Origin: Albimonas pacifica
GTDB taxonomy: Bacteria; Pseudomonadota; Alphaproteobacteria; Rhodobacterales; Rhodobacteraceae
Direction: 5' to 3'
NCBI RefSeq assembly: GCF_900113695.1
Contig: NZ_FOQH01000012.1
Location: 1 to 64,000 of the forward strand
Length of the DNA stretch: 64,000 nt
This document shows, one piece after another, positions 52,020 through 60,757 of this stretch; position 1 is the first letter of the stretch; each line of letters opens with the position of its first letter. The notes beneath the pieces are model-generated. The model saw only the letters and a list, made by a program, of their open reading frames with translations. It was not told the DNA's origin and did no database searches. The translations under genes were made by a program, and so were the position numbers.

Positions 52020-53012
52020 ATGAAACCCGCAATTCTCGCGGCGGGCGCCGCGCTCGCCTTTTCGCTCGGCGTCCCGTCCGCCTGGGCGGCCGACCTGACC
52101 ATGCGCATCTCGCTTCAGCTTCCGCTGAAGAGCCACCTCGGCCAGAACCTGGCGCTGTTCAAGGAGGAGGTCGAGACGACCTCGGACGGCGCCATCGCGG
52201 TCGAGATCTACGACTCGGCCCAGCTCTACAAGGACAAGGAGGTGCCGCAGGCGGTCGGCTCCGGCTCGATCGAGGCGGGCGTCGCCTCGCTGACCCGCTA
52301 CGTGGGCGACATCCCGGCGGTGGACATCTTCTACCAGCCCTTCCTGCTCGACAGCGAGGAGAAGGTCCGCGCCGCCACCGCCAAGGGCGGCCCGATCCGC
52401 GGGCCCATCGACGAGGCGATCAAGGACACCGGGGCCACCGTCCTGTGGTGGCAGGCCTATGGGGGCGCGATCCTGCTCTCGAACGGCGGGCCGCTGAAGA
52501 CGCCGGCGGATCTCGAGGGCAAGAAGGTCCGCGTCTTCGGCAAGACGCTGGGCGACTTCACCGAGGCCGCGGGCGGCGCGCCGACGATGATCTCGGGCTC
52601 GGAGCAGTATCTTGCCTACCAGCGCGGCACGGTGGACGTGGGCATGACCGGCGTCTCGGGGGTGAAGTCCCGCTCGCTGTGGGAGGTGATGGACACGATC
52701 ACGGTGACCAACCACGCCGACATCGAGTTCATCGTGGTGGTCAACACCGAGTGGTGGGAGGGCCTGACCGACGACCAGCGCGCGATCCTGACCGCCGCCG
52801 CCGAGAAGGCCGACGAGACCGTGCGCGCCGAGATGGCGGCCATCGAGGCCGAGGCCTATGCCGCCGCCAGGGAGAACGGCATGGCCATCTACGAGCCCAC
52901 GCCCGAGGAGATGGAGGCCTGGCGCGCCACCGCCCAGCCCGTCCATGACGAGTACCTCGAGAAGGCCGGCCCCCTCGGCAAGCAGCTGATGGAGGCCGCG
53001 AAGGCCCTCTGA
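52020..53012 (+). CDS. TRAP transporter substrate-binding protein (DctP-type)
   Basis: A 330-aa periplasmic binding protein of a tripartite ATP-independent transporter. A signal peptide (ILAAGAALAFSLGVPSAWA) precedes the DctP fold; VEIYDSAQLYKDKEVPQAVG and GKKVRVFGKTLGDFTEAAGG with the substrate-contact Arg region are typical. GGGAGAGAAGACC precedes ATG. Its position right after the pca genes suggests an aromatic or organic acid substrate, which is inferred only from context. Confidence 0.93.
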   Translation: MKPAILAAGAALAFSLGVPSAWAADLTMRISLQLPLKSHLGQNLALFKEEVETTSDGAIAVEIYDSAQLYKDKEVPQAVGSGSIEAGVASLTRYVGDIPAVDIFYQPFLLDSEEKVRAATAKGGPIRGPIDEAIKDTGATVLWWQAYGGAILLSNGGPLKTPADLEGKKVRVFGKTLGDFTEAAGGAPTMISGSEQYLAYQRGTVDVGMTGVSGVKSRSLWEVMDTITVTNHADIEFIVVVNTEWWEGLTDDQRAILTAAAEKADETVRAEMAAIEAEAYAAARENGMAIYEPTPEEMEAWRATAQPVHDEYLEKAGPLGKQLMEAAKAL

Positions 53013-53129
53013 GCTCCGGGCGCCTCGTCCCGTCGCCCCGATGGAGGTCGGGGAGGCGGGCGGCGCGCGCCGCCCGGAGCGATCCGGCCTCCCGGGTCTC
53101 TCGGCGTTTCGCGGCGACCGGCGCAGGGC

Positions 53130-53254
53130 GCCCCGGGCTCGACCCGGGGCCTCCGCCGGCCGGGGCTGGGCGCCGGCGGCGAAGGCTCCTGCCGCCGCCG
53201 CATGCAGGCGCCGGAGGCGGCCGTCGGGTCGAGGCCCCGGGTCAGGCCCGGGGC
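53130..53254. repeat. REPIN-like pair of inverted GC palindromes
   Basis: The 463-nt gap between dctP and dctQ holds no gene that I can support. It contains GCCCCGGG-CTCGA-CCCGGGGC (53130-53150) and GCCCCGGG-TCAGG-CCCGGGGC (53234-53254). The second is the reverse complement of the first apart from two loop bases, with the same CCTC flank on the outside. Two REP-type hairpins in inverted order match the REPIN arrangement. Confidence 0.7.
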
Positions 53255-53475
53255 GCGCCCCCGGCCCCGGCGGCGGCGCGAAACCCGCGTCGGGCGCCCG
53301 GGTCCGCAGGGTCGCTCCGGTGCGTTCGGCGATCGTCCCGCGCTTGCGGACCTGCCGCCCGGCGGTCGCCTCGAGCGCCGGGGCCTCGCCGCTCCGCGAT
53401 CCGGCCGCCGGCCGGGCCGCGCCGCCGCTTCCGTCCTGCGCCCTTCGGCGTCTCTCCCGGCCCCGGAACCCTCGG

Positions 53476-53988
53476 ATGACCGATCTTCTCCGCTCCGTCG
53501 CCGCCGTCCGGCTGGGCCTCGCCTGGCTGGGGGCGCTGCTGTTCGCGGCCTCGGGCGCGATGCTCACCTGGGAGGTGGTCGCGCGCTATTTCTTCACCCG
53601 GCCCACGATCTGGGCGGCGGAGCTGAGCCAGCTCTGCCTGATCTGGGGGGTGCTGCTGTCGATGGCCTGGGCGCTGGAGGCGCGCCGGCACATCGCCGTG
53701 GACGCGCTGGTCGCCAACATCCCCGCCGCCGCGCGCCGCTGGACGGAGGCCGTCGCGATGCTCTGCGTCGCCGCCTTCTCGGGCGTCACCACCTGGTACG
53801 GCTGGGAGATCTTCTGGGACAGTTTCGTGCGCGGGCGGACCACCGGCTCGATGCTGGACCTGCCGACCTGGGTGGCCGAGCTCTCGGTCCCGCTGGGCTT
53901 CGCGATGCTGTTCCTCCAGGCGCTGGCCGAGATCGCGAAGGCCTTCCGCACCGACTGGGCGACCCATGCCGAGGGGCTGCACGAATGA
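53476..53988 (+). CDS. TRAP transporter small permease (DctQ-type)
   Basis: A 170-aa membrane protein with four hydrophobic helices. TWEVVARYFFTRPTIWAAEL followed by SQLCLIWGVLLSMAWA is the family core. The frame is open upstream to 53041, but that 145-codon stretch is Arg/Pro-rich REP-containing spacer, so I start at the ATG before TDLLRSVAAV. It overlaps the large permease (ATGA). Confidence 0.93.
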   Translation: MTDLLRSVAAVRLGLAWLGALLFAASGAMLTWEVVARYFFTRPTIWAAELSQLCLIWGVLLSMAWALEARRHIAVDALVANIPAAARRWTEAVAMLCVAAFSGVTTWYGWEIFWDSFVRGRTTGSMLDLPTWVAELSVPLGFAMLFLQALAEIAKAFRTDWATHAEGLHE

Positions 53989-55259
53989 CCGTGATCCTGA
54001 TCCTGGCGGCGCTGTTCGCGCTGCTGCTGATCCGCGTGCCGGTGGCCTTCGCGCTGGGGGGCATGGGGCTGGCGCTGCTGCTGATCGGCGGGTTCTCGCC
54101 GCTGATGGCGCCGCAGGCGGCGCTGTCGACGCTCGACGGATTCATCCTGCTGGCGGTGCCGCTGTTCCTCTTGATGTCCAACGTGCTGCTGAAGGGGGGC
54201 GTGGGCGCCGACCTCTTCGGCGCGGTCCACGCCTGGGTGGGCCACTGGCCCGGCGGGCTGGCGGTGGCGACGATCCTCAGCTGCGGGATCTTCGCGGCGA
54301 TCTCCGGATCGTCCGTGGCGACCGCGGCCACCATCGGCACGGTGGCCATTCCGGAGATGATCTCGCGCGGCTACGACCGCCGTTTTGTCTACGGGCTGCT
54401 GGCGGCGGGGGGCACGCTGGGGATCCTGATCCCGCCCTCGATCCCGATGATCGTCTACGGCTTCATCACCGAGGAATCGGTCATCGCCCTGTTCCTCGCC
54501 GGCGTGGGCCCGGGGATCCTGCTGGTCGTGCTCTTCATCGTCTACGCGATGCTCCACGCCCGCTTCTTCGGCGGCCAGCGCCCCGAGCCCGCCGCCACCT
54601 GGGAGGAGCGCCGCCGCGCCACGCTGCGGGCCGCGCCCTCGCTCGCGCTCTCGGCCCTGATCATCGGCGGCATCTACTCGGGCGCCTTCACGCCCACCGA
54701 GGCCGCGGCCATCGGCTTCGCCGCCGCCCTGCTGATCACCGCCGGCATCCTGCGCTCGCTGACCTGGAAAGGCCTGCGCGAGGCGATCTTCGAGTCCATG
54801 GCCACCACCACCGCCATCCTGCTGATCATCGCCGGCGCCAAGATCTTCGGAAAGGCGATCACCCTCTACCGGGTGCCGCAGGACATTTCGGCCTTCATCT
54901 CCGAGACGATCCACACCCCGCTCGCCTACATCGTCGTGGTCGCCGCGATCCTCCTGCTGATGGGGCTGGTGTTCGAGGCCCTCTCGATGGTCCTGATCAT
55001 GACGCCGGTGCTGCTTCCTGCGGCGCTCTCGATGGGCTTCGATCCGATCTGGTTCGGGGTGTTCATGGTGATCATGGTGGAATGCGCCCTGATCACGCCG
55101 CCCGTCGGCCTGAACCTCTACGTGATCCAGGCGGTGGCGCGCACGTCGCTCGCCGAGGTCTCGCGCGGGGTGATCCCGTTCCTGGTGATCATGTTGCTGA
55201 CGGTCGCGATCCTCTACATGGTCCCCGACCTCGCCATCTACATCCCGTTCAAGCTCTAG
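53985..55259 (+). CDS. TRAP transporter large permease (DctM-type)
   Basis: A 424-aa membrane protein with about twelve helices that couples Na+ gradient to uptake. RVPVAFALGGMGLALLLIGG, the SGSSVATAATIGTVAIPEM motif, GTLGILIPPSIPMIVYGFIT and VECALITPPVGLNLYVIQ are family hallmarks. ATG overlaps the DctQ stop by 4 nt. It is followed 8 nt later by a PEP-mutase-family gene. Confidence 0.96.
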   Translation: MTVILILAALFALLLIRVPVAFALGGMGLALLLIGGFSPLMAPQAALSTLDGFILLAVPLFLLMSNVLLKGGVGADLFGAVHAWVGHWPGGLAVATILSCGIFAAISGSSVATAATIGTVAIPEMISRGYDRRFVYGLLAAGGTLGILIPPSIPMIVYGFITEESVIALFLAGVGPGILLVVLFIVYAMLHARFFGGQRPEPAATWEERRRATLRAAPSLALSALIIGGIYSGAFTPTEAAAIGFAAALLITAGILRSLTWKGLREAIFESMATTTAILLIIAGAKIFGKAITLYRVPQDISAFISETIHTPLAYIVVVAAILLLMGLVFEALSMVLIMTPVLLPAALSMGFDPIWFGVFMVIMVECALITPPVGLNLYVIQAVARTSLAEVSRGVIPFLVIMLLTVAILYMVPDLAIYIPFKL

Positions 55260-55267
55260 AGGCCGCC

Positions 55268-56134
55268 ATGACCCCTCCCGACCGACTGCGCGCCCTGCTG
55301 GACCAGGAGCGCCTCCTGGTCATGCCCTGCTGCTTCGATCCGCTGTCCGCCAAGCTGATCGAGCAGGCGGGGTTCCCGCTGACCTTCATGTCGGGCTTCG
55401 CCGCCTCGGCGGCCCGGATCGGCGAGCCCGACCTCGGCCTGATGAGCTACGCCGAGGTCGCCGACCAGGCCCGCGCCATCGCCGACGCGGTCTCGATCCC
55501 GCTGATCGGGGACGGCGACACCGGCTACGGCAACGCGATGAACGTGCGCCGCACGGTGCGCGGCTTCGCGCGGGCCGGCTGCGCGGCGGTGATGATCGAG
55601 GACCAGAAGGCCCCCAAGCGCTGCGGCCACACGCCCGGCAAGGAGGTGGTGGACCGCGAGGAGGCCTTCGACCGCATCCGCGCCGCCGCCGATGCCCGCG
55701 CGTCCGACGACATCCTGATCCTCGCCCGCACCGACGCGCGCCACGAGCACGGGCTGGCCGAGGCCATCGACCGCGCCCACCGCTTCCACGAGCTCGGGGC
55801 CGACATCCTCTTCGTCGAGGCCCCGAAGACCGCGTCCGAGATGCGCACGATCTGCGCCGAGCTCCCCGGCCCGAAGATGGCCAACATCGTCGAGGGCGGA
55901 GAGACCCCGGCCCTCTCCCACGCGGAACTCCAGGACATCGGCTTCTCGATCGCCGCCTATCCCCTGACCCTGCTGGCCGCCGCCATGCAGGCGATGACGC
56001 GGGCGCTGGGCCAGCTCGCCTGCGACGCTCCGCGCGACGGGCTGATGGATTTCGCGGAGCTGCGCCGCCGCATCGGCTTCGACGCCTATTACGAGGAGTC
56101 GGAGACGTACCGCTCCTCCGCCCGCGCCCGCTGA
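55268..56134 (+). CDS. Isocitrate lyase / PEP mutase-family lyase
   Basis: A 288-aa TIM-barrel enzyme of the methylisocitrate lyase/PEP mutase superfamily. GDGDTGYGNAMNVRRTVRGF, EDQKAPKRCGHTPGKEVV (the KRCGH lyase loop) and RTDARHEHGLAEAIDRA show an intact lyase-type site. Candidates are (2R,3S)-2-methylisocitrate, dimethylmalate or oxaloacetate-type substrates. Operon with the TRAP genes implies that its substrate or product is related to the imported acid. Confidence 0.9.
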   Translation: MTPPDRLRALLDQERLLVMPCCFDPLSAKLIEQAGFPLTFMSGFAASAARIGEPDLGLMSYAEVADQARAIADAVSIPLIGDGDTGYGNAMNVRRTVRGFARAGCAAVMIEDQKAPKRCGHTPGKEVVDREEAFDRIRAAADARASDDILILARTDARHEHGLAEAIDRAHRFHELGADILFVEAPKTASEMRTICAELPGPKMANIVEGGETPALSHAELQDIGFSIAAYPLTLLAAAMQAMTRALGQLACDAPRDGLMDFAELRRRIGFDAYYEESETYRSSARAR

Positions 56135-56141
56135 GGGCCGG

Positions 56142-56762
56142 TCAGGGACAGTCGGCGGAGGCCAGCGCCTCCGCCGCCGGATCCGTCCAGCGCACCAGCA
56201 GCCGGCGGGGCAGGGCCTGCGCTTTCGGCCCGCGGGCGCGGTAGCCGGGGGTCAGGATCTCCAGCTCGCGGTAGGCCTCGCGCCGGTCCGTCGGCAGCGG
56301 ATAGCGCGGATCGGCGCCGTTCGAGGCGAACACCCCGGGGTTGGAGAAATCCGAGGACACCAGCCGCCACACCGCCTCCGCCGTCGCCCAGACCACCTCG
56401 GCCGAGGTCTCGGCCCCGGCGCGCCGGCAGATCCGCGTCTCCGGCCCCAGCGCCTCGCGCAGCCCCGCGAGCAGGGCCTCGGCGTCGCCCGGCGCGATCT
56501 CCCGCCGGCGCTTTTCGAACAGCACCTGCCGCAGGCCGTCCCGGTCGAGCTGGAAGATCGCCCGGAACCGCATCCCCGCCAGCTCCACGTCCGGCGCCAC
56601 GAGCGCGCCCTGCAGGCCGCCGCCGAACTCCAGCCCGGTCTCGACCGCCTCCGGCATGATCTCGCGCAGCGCGGGGGCGTCCATTCCCCAGCGCGCCTCC
56701 GCCCAGTCCGCCGACGCCGCTCCGGGCGCCCAGATCATCGCTGCCAACGCAAGCCACCGCAT
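56142..56762 (-). CDS. Hypothetical exported protein
   Basis: A 206-aa protein I do not recognise. It has a signal peptide (MRWLALAAMIWAPGAASA) and a mature part with few Cys (GPETRICRRAGAE, ALASADCP). I start at MRWLALAA; an in-frame ATG 14 codons upstream lacks the signal-peptide shape. It converges on the PEP-mutase-family gene, with only 7 nt between the stops. Confidence 0.7.
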   Translation of the reverse strand: MRWLALAAMIWAPGAASADWAEARWGMDAPALREIMPEAVETGLEFGGGLQGALVAPDVELAGMRFRAIFQLDRDGLRQVLFEKRRREIAPGDAEALLAGLREALGPETRICRRAGAETSAEVVWATAEAVWRLVSSDFSNPGVFASNGADPRYPLPTDRREAYRELEILTPGYRARGPKAQALPRRLLVRWTDPAAEALASADCP

Positions 56763-56830
56763 CCCCCGCAGATGGCCCGCGCCCCCGCCCGCCGCAAGCG
56801 CCATGGCGCCCCGCCGGCCCCGGGCCGGGA

Positions 56831-56994
56831 GCGCCTGTTCTCCGGAGCCGTCCGTCGCGGATGCCGATCAGAGCGACTCGCCCGTGGGGGTCAAGGATCG
56901 CGAAGCGACCCGCGCTTGCGCGGGCTTGTCCTTGACCCCCACGGGCGAGTCGCTCAGGCATCAGACGCGATGGACGGCTCCGGAGAACAGGCGC
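56831..56994. repeat. Long palindromic element, copy C (inverted)
   Basis: A 164-bp inverted repeat in the 448-nt gap between the hypothetical gene and xdhC, in the opposite orientation to copies A, B and D, as shown by the right flank TTGTTCTTGGGTGAGTTC. Its inner stem 56871-56897 / 56929-56955 is a perfect 27-bp match. The loop hairpins are CGCGAAGCGA and CCCGCGC-TT-GCGCGGG. Outer ends are GCGCCTGTTCTCCGGA and TCCGGAGAACAGGCGC. The rest of the gap shows no gene. Confidence 0.85.
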
Positions 56995-57210
56995 GGCCTT
57001 GTTCTTGGGTGAGTTCCCGAGCCCCCCTTCCGGCCCCCAGCGGCCGCCCGCGCGCAGCGCGCCCGCCGAGCGAGCCCCGCCCCGGGCGCAGCCGTCCCCG
57101 ATTCCGTGAGGCCGCACTGGCGCGACCCCGCCCCTCGCCCTTATGTAGACGGCAGAGGCCCTCCGCCCCGCGCGGGCCCCCCTCCGCCCCCGAACCCCCG
57201 GGAGGACGCC

Positions 57211-58257
57211 ATGTCCGTCGCAGATCACGACCGCATCCCCGAAATCGCCCTCGACTGGATCGCCCAGGGCAAGCGCGCCGCCATCGCCACCGTGGTGCAG
57301 ACCTGGGGCTCGGCGCCCCGCCCGGCCGGCTCCCAGCTCGCGATCTCCGCCGACGGCGAGATCATGGGCTCCGTCTCCGGCGGCTGCGTCGAGGGCGCGG
57401 TGATGGTCGAGGCGATGGACGCGCTCGAGGACGGGACCTGCCGGATGCTGGAATTCGGCGTCTCCGACGACGAGGCCTTCGCCGTCGGCCTCGCCTGCGG
57501 CGGCACCATCCGGGTGATGGTCGAGCCGATCGGCGTCGGCCAGGGCCCCTCGGTCGCCGAGCTCGAGGCGCTGGCGCAGGCCCGCGCCGCCCGCCGCGCC
57601 GTCGCCTGGGCGGTGAAGCCCGAAAGCTGGGAGCGCGCTCTGCCCGACGGGACCGGCGAGGGCCCGCTGCAGGCCGAGGCCGCGAGCCGCCTGCGCACCG
57701 ACCGCTCGGGCATGTCCGAGGACGGCTGGTTCCTGGGCGTGCACAACCCGCCCCTGCGCCTGGTCGTGGTGGGGGCCGTGCATATCGCCCAGGCGCTGAT
57801 GCCGATGGCGAAGGTCGCGGGCTACGACGCCACGCTGGTCGACCCGCGCGACGCCTTCGGCTCCCAGGCGCGGTTCCCGGGCGAGACGATCCTGCATGAC
57901 TGGCCCGACGAGGCGCTGGAGAAGATCGGGCTCGACGCGCGCACCGCCGTGATCACCCTGACCCACGATCCCAAGCTGGACGACCCGGCGATCGCCCGGG
58001 CGATCCGCTCGCCGATCTTCTACCTGGGCTGCCTGGGGTCGAAGAAGACCCACGCCAAGCGCGTGGCGCGGCTGGAGGCGGAGGGATTCTCGGCGGACGA
58101 AATCGCCCGCATCGACAGCCCGCTCGGGGCCGACATCGGCTCGGCCACCCCGGCCGAGATCGCGATCTCGGCGCTCGCCCAGATGACCGAGCGGCTGCGC
58201 CGCCCCGACACCCGCCCCGGCGCCAGGGTCCCCGCCGCCGCGCGGGACGCGGCCTGA
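57211..58257 (+). CDS. XdhC/CoxI-family molybdenum-hydroxylase maturation protein
   Basis: A 348-aa XdhC-family protein. XdhC proteins bind molybdenum cofactor and insert it, after sulfuration, into xanthine-dehydrogenase-like enzymes. The N-domain has WGSAPRPAGSQLAISADGEI and GSVSGGCVEGAVMVEA; the C-domain is Rossmann-like (VVVGAVHIAQALMPMA; FYLGCLGSKKTHAKR). The start after CGGGAGGACGCC is well supported. No molybdenum hydroxylase gene is in the window. Confidence 0.9.
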   Translation: MSVADHDRIPEIALDWIAQGKRAAIATVVQTWGSAPRPAGSQLAISADGEIMGSVSGGCVEGAVMVEAMDALEDGTCRMLEFGVSDDEAFAVGLACGGTIRVMVEPIGVGQGPSVAELEALAQARAARRAVAWAVKPESWERALPDGTGEGPLQAEAASRLRTDRSGMSEDGWFLGVHNPPLRLVVVGAVHIAQALMPMAKVAGYDATLVDPRDAFGSQARFPGETILHDWPDEALEKIGLDARTAVITLTHDPKLDDPAIARAIRSPIFYLGCLGSKKTHAKRVARLEAEGFSADEIARIDSPLGADIGSATPAEIAISALAQMTERLRRPDTRPGARVPAAARDAA

Positions 58258-58291
58258 GGCGGTCCGTGATCCGGCCGCGGGAGATCCGGGC

Positions 58292-59935
58292 ATGAGGTTC
58301 GGCCCCCTCCCGCTGGCGGAGGCCGAGGGCGCCGTGCTCGCCCATTCCCTGACCGCCGCCGGCCGGCGGCTGAAGAAGGGCTGCGCGCTGACGGCCGGGG
58401 ACCTCGCGGCCCTGCGCGAGGCCGGGTTCGCGACCGTCACCGCCGCCCGGCTCGGGCCCGAGGACCTTTCCGAGGACCAGGCGGCCGCGACGCTCGCCGC
58501 GGCCCTCGCGCCCGATCCGCTGGCGCTGGGCGTCAGCCGGGGCGCACCGTTCACGGGGCGGGCGAACCTGCACGCGCTCTCGACCGGGGTGCTGCGCGTC
58601 GACCGGGCGCGGATCGACGCGGCCAACGCGGTGGACGAGGCGATCACCGTCTCGACGCTGGCCGACTGGTCCCGGGTCTCGCCGCGCACCATGGTGGCGA
58701 CGGTGAAGATCATCCCCTACGCCGCCCCGCGCGAGGCGGTGGCGCGCGCCGCCGCGATCCTGTCCGGCGGGGGCCTGTCGGGTGGGGGCCCGGCCCTGCG
58801 CAGCCATCCCGTGCGCCTGCGCCGGGCGAGCCTGGCGCTGACCCACGTGCCGGGCATGAAGCCCCGCCTGCTCGACAAGGGGGCCGAGGCGCTGGCCGCG
58901 CGTCTCGCCGCGCTGGGCATGTCGGTGGCCGACGAGGCGCGCACCCCTCACGAGATCGAGGCGCTGGCCGCGGCCCTGCGCGCGGCGCGCGGCGAGATGA
59001 TCCTGGTGCTCGGCGGCTCGGCCCCCTCCGACCGGCGCGACGTGGCGCCGGCGGCGGTGGAGGCGGCGGGCGGCCGGCTGATCCGCTTCGGGATGCCGGT
59101 GGACCCGGGCAACCTGATGTTCCTGGGCGATCTCGACGGCCGCCCGGTGCTGGGGATGCCCGGCTCCAGCCGCTCGCCCGCGCTCTCGGGCACCGACTGG
59201 GTGCTGGAGCGGCTGGCCTGCGGGCTGGAGGTCACGGCGGCCGACATCGCCGGCATGGGCGTGGGGGGCCTGCTGAAGGAGATCCCGTCGCGCCCGCAGC
59301 CCCGCGCCGGCGGGGCGGGGGCCGCGGAAAAACCCTTCGTCACGGCGCTGCTGCTGGCGGCGGGCGCGTCCTCGCGCATGCAGGGGCGCGACAAGCTGCT
59401 GGAGGAGGTGGGGGGCGAGCCGGTGCTGCGCCGCTCCGCCCGGGCGCTGGTCGCGAGCGGCGCCGACGAGGTGATCGCCGTGCTGCGCCCCGGCGACGAG
59501 GCCCGGCGCGCGGCGCTCTCGGGCCTCGCGGTGACGCTGGTCGAGAACCCCGAGGCGGCCGAGGGCATGGCCGCCTCGATCCGCCGGGGCCTGTCGGCGG
59601 CGGACCCCGAGGCGGACGCGGTTCTGCTGGCGCTCGCCGACATGCCCGAGGTCGCCTCCGCCCATGCCGACGCCCTGATCGAGGCCTTCGACCCGGCCCG
59701 CGGCGCGGCGATCTGCCGGGCGGCGGACGCGGAAGGGCGGCCGGGCCACCCGGTGCTGTTCGGACGGCGGTTCTTCGAGAGCCTGTCGCGGCTGACCGGC
59801 GACGAGGGGGCGCGGGACATCCTGCGGACCAACGCGGACTTCGTGCGGCTGGTGAAGACCGAGGGGCGCGGGGCGCGGCTCGACCTCGACACGCCCGAGG
59901 CCTGGGCGGCCTGGCGGGCGGAGCAGACCGGGTAG
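58292..59935 (+). CDS. Molybdopterin-binding / MobA-like NTP-transferase fusion
   Basis: A 547-aa fusion. Residues ~1-340 resemble MoeA/MoaB molybdopterin-binding domains (RFGPLPLAEAEGAVLAHSL; LGGSAPSDRRDVAPAAVEAA; PVDPGNLMFLGDLDGRPVLG). Residues ~345-547 are a nucleotidyl-transferase of the MobA/MocA type with LLLAAGASSRMQGRDKLLEE and ALADMPEVASAHADAL. MocA adds CMP to the cofactor for xanthine dehydrogenase-type enzymes. It is 34 nt after xdhC, so both probably mature the cofactor together. Confidence 0.88.
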   Translation: MRFGPLPLAEAEGAVLAHSLTAAGRRLKKGCALTAGDLAALREAGFATVTAARLGPEDLSEDQAAATLAAALAPDPLALGVSRGAPFTGRANLHALSTGVLRVDRARIDAANAVDEAITVSTLADWSRVSPRTMVATVKIIPYAAPREAVARAAAILSGGGLSGGGPALRSHPVRLRRASLALTHVPGMKPRLLDKGAEALAARLAALGMSVADEARTPHEIEALAAALRAARGEMILVLGGSAPSDRRDVAPAAVEAAGGRLIRFGMPVDPGNLMFLGDLDGRPVLGMPGSSRSPALSGTDWVLERLACGLEVTAADIAGMGVGGLLKEIPSRPQPRAGGAGAAEKPFVTALLLAAGASSRMQGRDKLLEEVGGEPVLRRSARALVASGADEVIAVLRPGDEARRAALSGLAVTLVENPEAAEGMAASIRRGLSAADPEADAVLLALADMPEVASAHADALIEAFDPARGAAICRAADAEGRPGHPVLFGRRFFESLSRLTGDEGARDILRTNADFVRLVKTEGRGARLDLDTPEAWAAWRAEQTG

Positions 59936-60058
59936 GGCGCGCTCCGCAGGCGCTCTGCGGGCGGGCCTGGCTCCGTCGCGAAGGCGGGCGCGCGGGCGCC
60001 CGGAGGTCCGGGCGCGGCAGCCTCCGGCGGGCTCCCGACTCACCAAAGAACAGGCCCC

Positions 60059-60221
60059 GCGCCTGATCTTCGGACCCGTCTCTCGCCGATGGATGCCTGA
60101 GCGACTCGCCCGAAGGGGTCAAGGACAAGCCGTGCAAGCGCGGTCGCTGCGCGATCCTTGACCCCTTCGCACGAGTCGCTCTTTCCGGCATCCGCGAGAG
60201 ACGGCTCCGAAGAACAGGCGC
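60059..60221. repeat. Long palindromic element, copy D
   Basis: A 163-bp inverted repeat in the 363-nt gap between the fusion gene and trmO, same orientation as A and B. Its inner stem 60099-60125 / 60155-60181 pairs at 25 of 27 positions. Outer ends are GCGCCTGATCTTCGGA and TCCGAAGAACAGGCGC. The loop has CCGTG-CAAG-CGCGG, closed by a T-G wobble. The left flank CCTCCGGCGGGCTCCCGACTC is almost identical to that of copy A, and the box starts at 59949. Confidence 0.85.
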
Positions 60222-60298
60222 TTTGCGGGGGCCGGCGGGCGTCGCGCCGGGGCGCCGGGGGCGGGCGTCGCCGCGGGGCGGGTCAGGTGGGGGGCGGG

Positions 60299-60757
60299 TC
60301 AGGCGGGCTTGATGTCGAGGACGGGGGTGCCGTCGACGCAGTCGAGGCCGCGCACGATCAGGGTCGCGCCCTCGATGCGCACCAGCGCGACCTCGGAGGC
60401 GGCGATCGGGTTGGGGCGCATCGGGGAGCGCAGGGCGAAGGTTCCGCGGACCGGACCCTCGCCCCGGCGGCGCTGGGTGGCGAGGTCGCGGCGCGCGCGG
60501 TGCATCCAGTAGAGGATCAGGAGGCGCGGCTTCTCCGCCACGCCCTCGAGCAGGGGCGCCCAGCGGGGGTCCAGCTCGATCCGGCACTCGGGGCCCGTCT
60601 CGCGGTCGCCGCCCTTAGGGCAGTCGGAGGGCTCGGCCCAGGGGGTGCGGATGCGGCCGAGGAAGAAGACGCCGGCGTCGGGCGTCTCGGGCGGGGCGAC
60701 CGTGGTCTCGCCGGGGCGGAGGGCGCCGAAGGGGAGGGGGGCGGCCGGGTCGGTCAT
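60299..60757 (-). CDS. TrmO/TsaA-family protein (tRNA-Thr t6A37 methyltransferase-like)
   Basis: A 152-aa protein of the TsaA/TrmO family. FFLGRIRTPWAEPSDCPKGG and FALRSPMRPNPIAASEVAL are the family signatures (cf. SAM-dependent N6-methylation of t6A37 in tRNA-Thr by TrmO). Members next to molybdate genes are known, but no molybdenum role is established. It overlaps modC by 4 nt (ATGA), so it is the last gene of the mod operon. Confidence 0.85.
   Translation of the reverse strand: MTDPAAPLPFGALRPGETTVAPPETPDAGVFFLGRIRTPWAEPSDCPKGGDRETGPECRIELDPRWAPLLEGVAEKPRLLILYWMHRARRDLATQRRRGEGPVRGTFALRSPMRPNPIAASEVALVRIEGATLIVRGLDCVDGTPVLDIKPA

Noticed and set aside
53108-53120. TTCGCGGCGACCG matching the right flank of palindrome copy B
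   Set aside because: The match is only 13 nt, GC-rich, and the palindrome itself is absent, so chance is likely.
53041-53475. N-terminal extension of the TRAP small permease
   Set aside because: The frame is open, but the sequence is Arg/Pro/Gly-rich, contains the REP-like palindromes and lacks a start with RBS; DctQ proteins begin at the chosen ATG.
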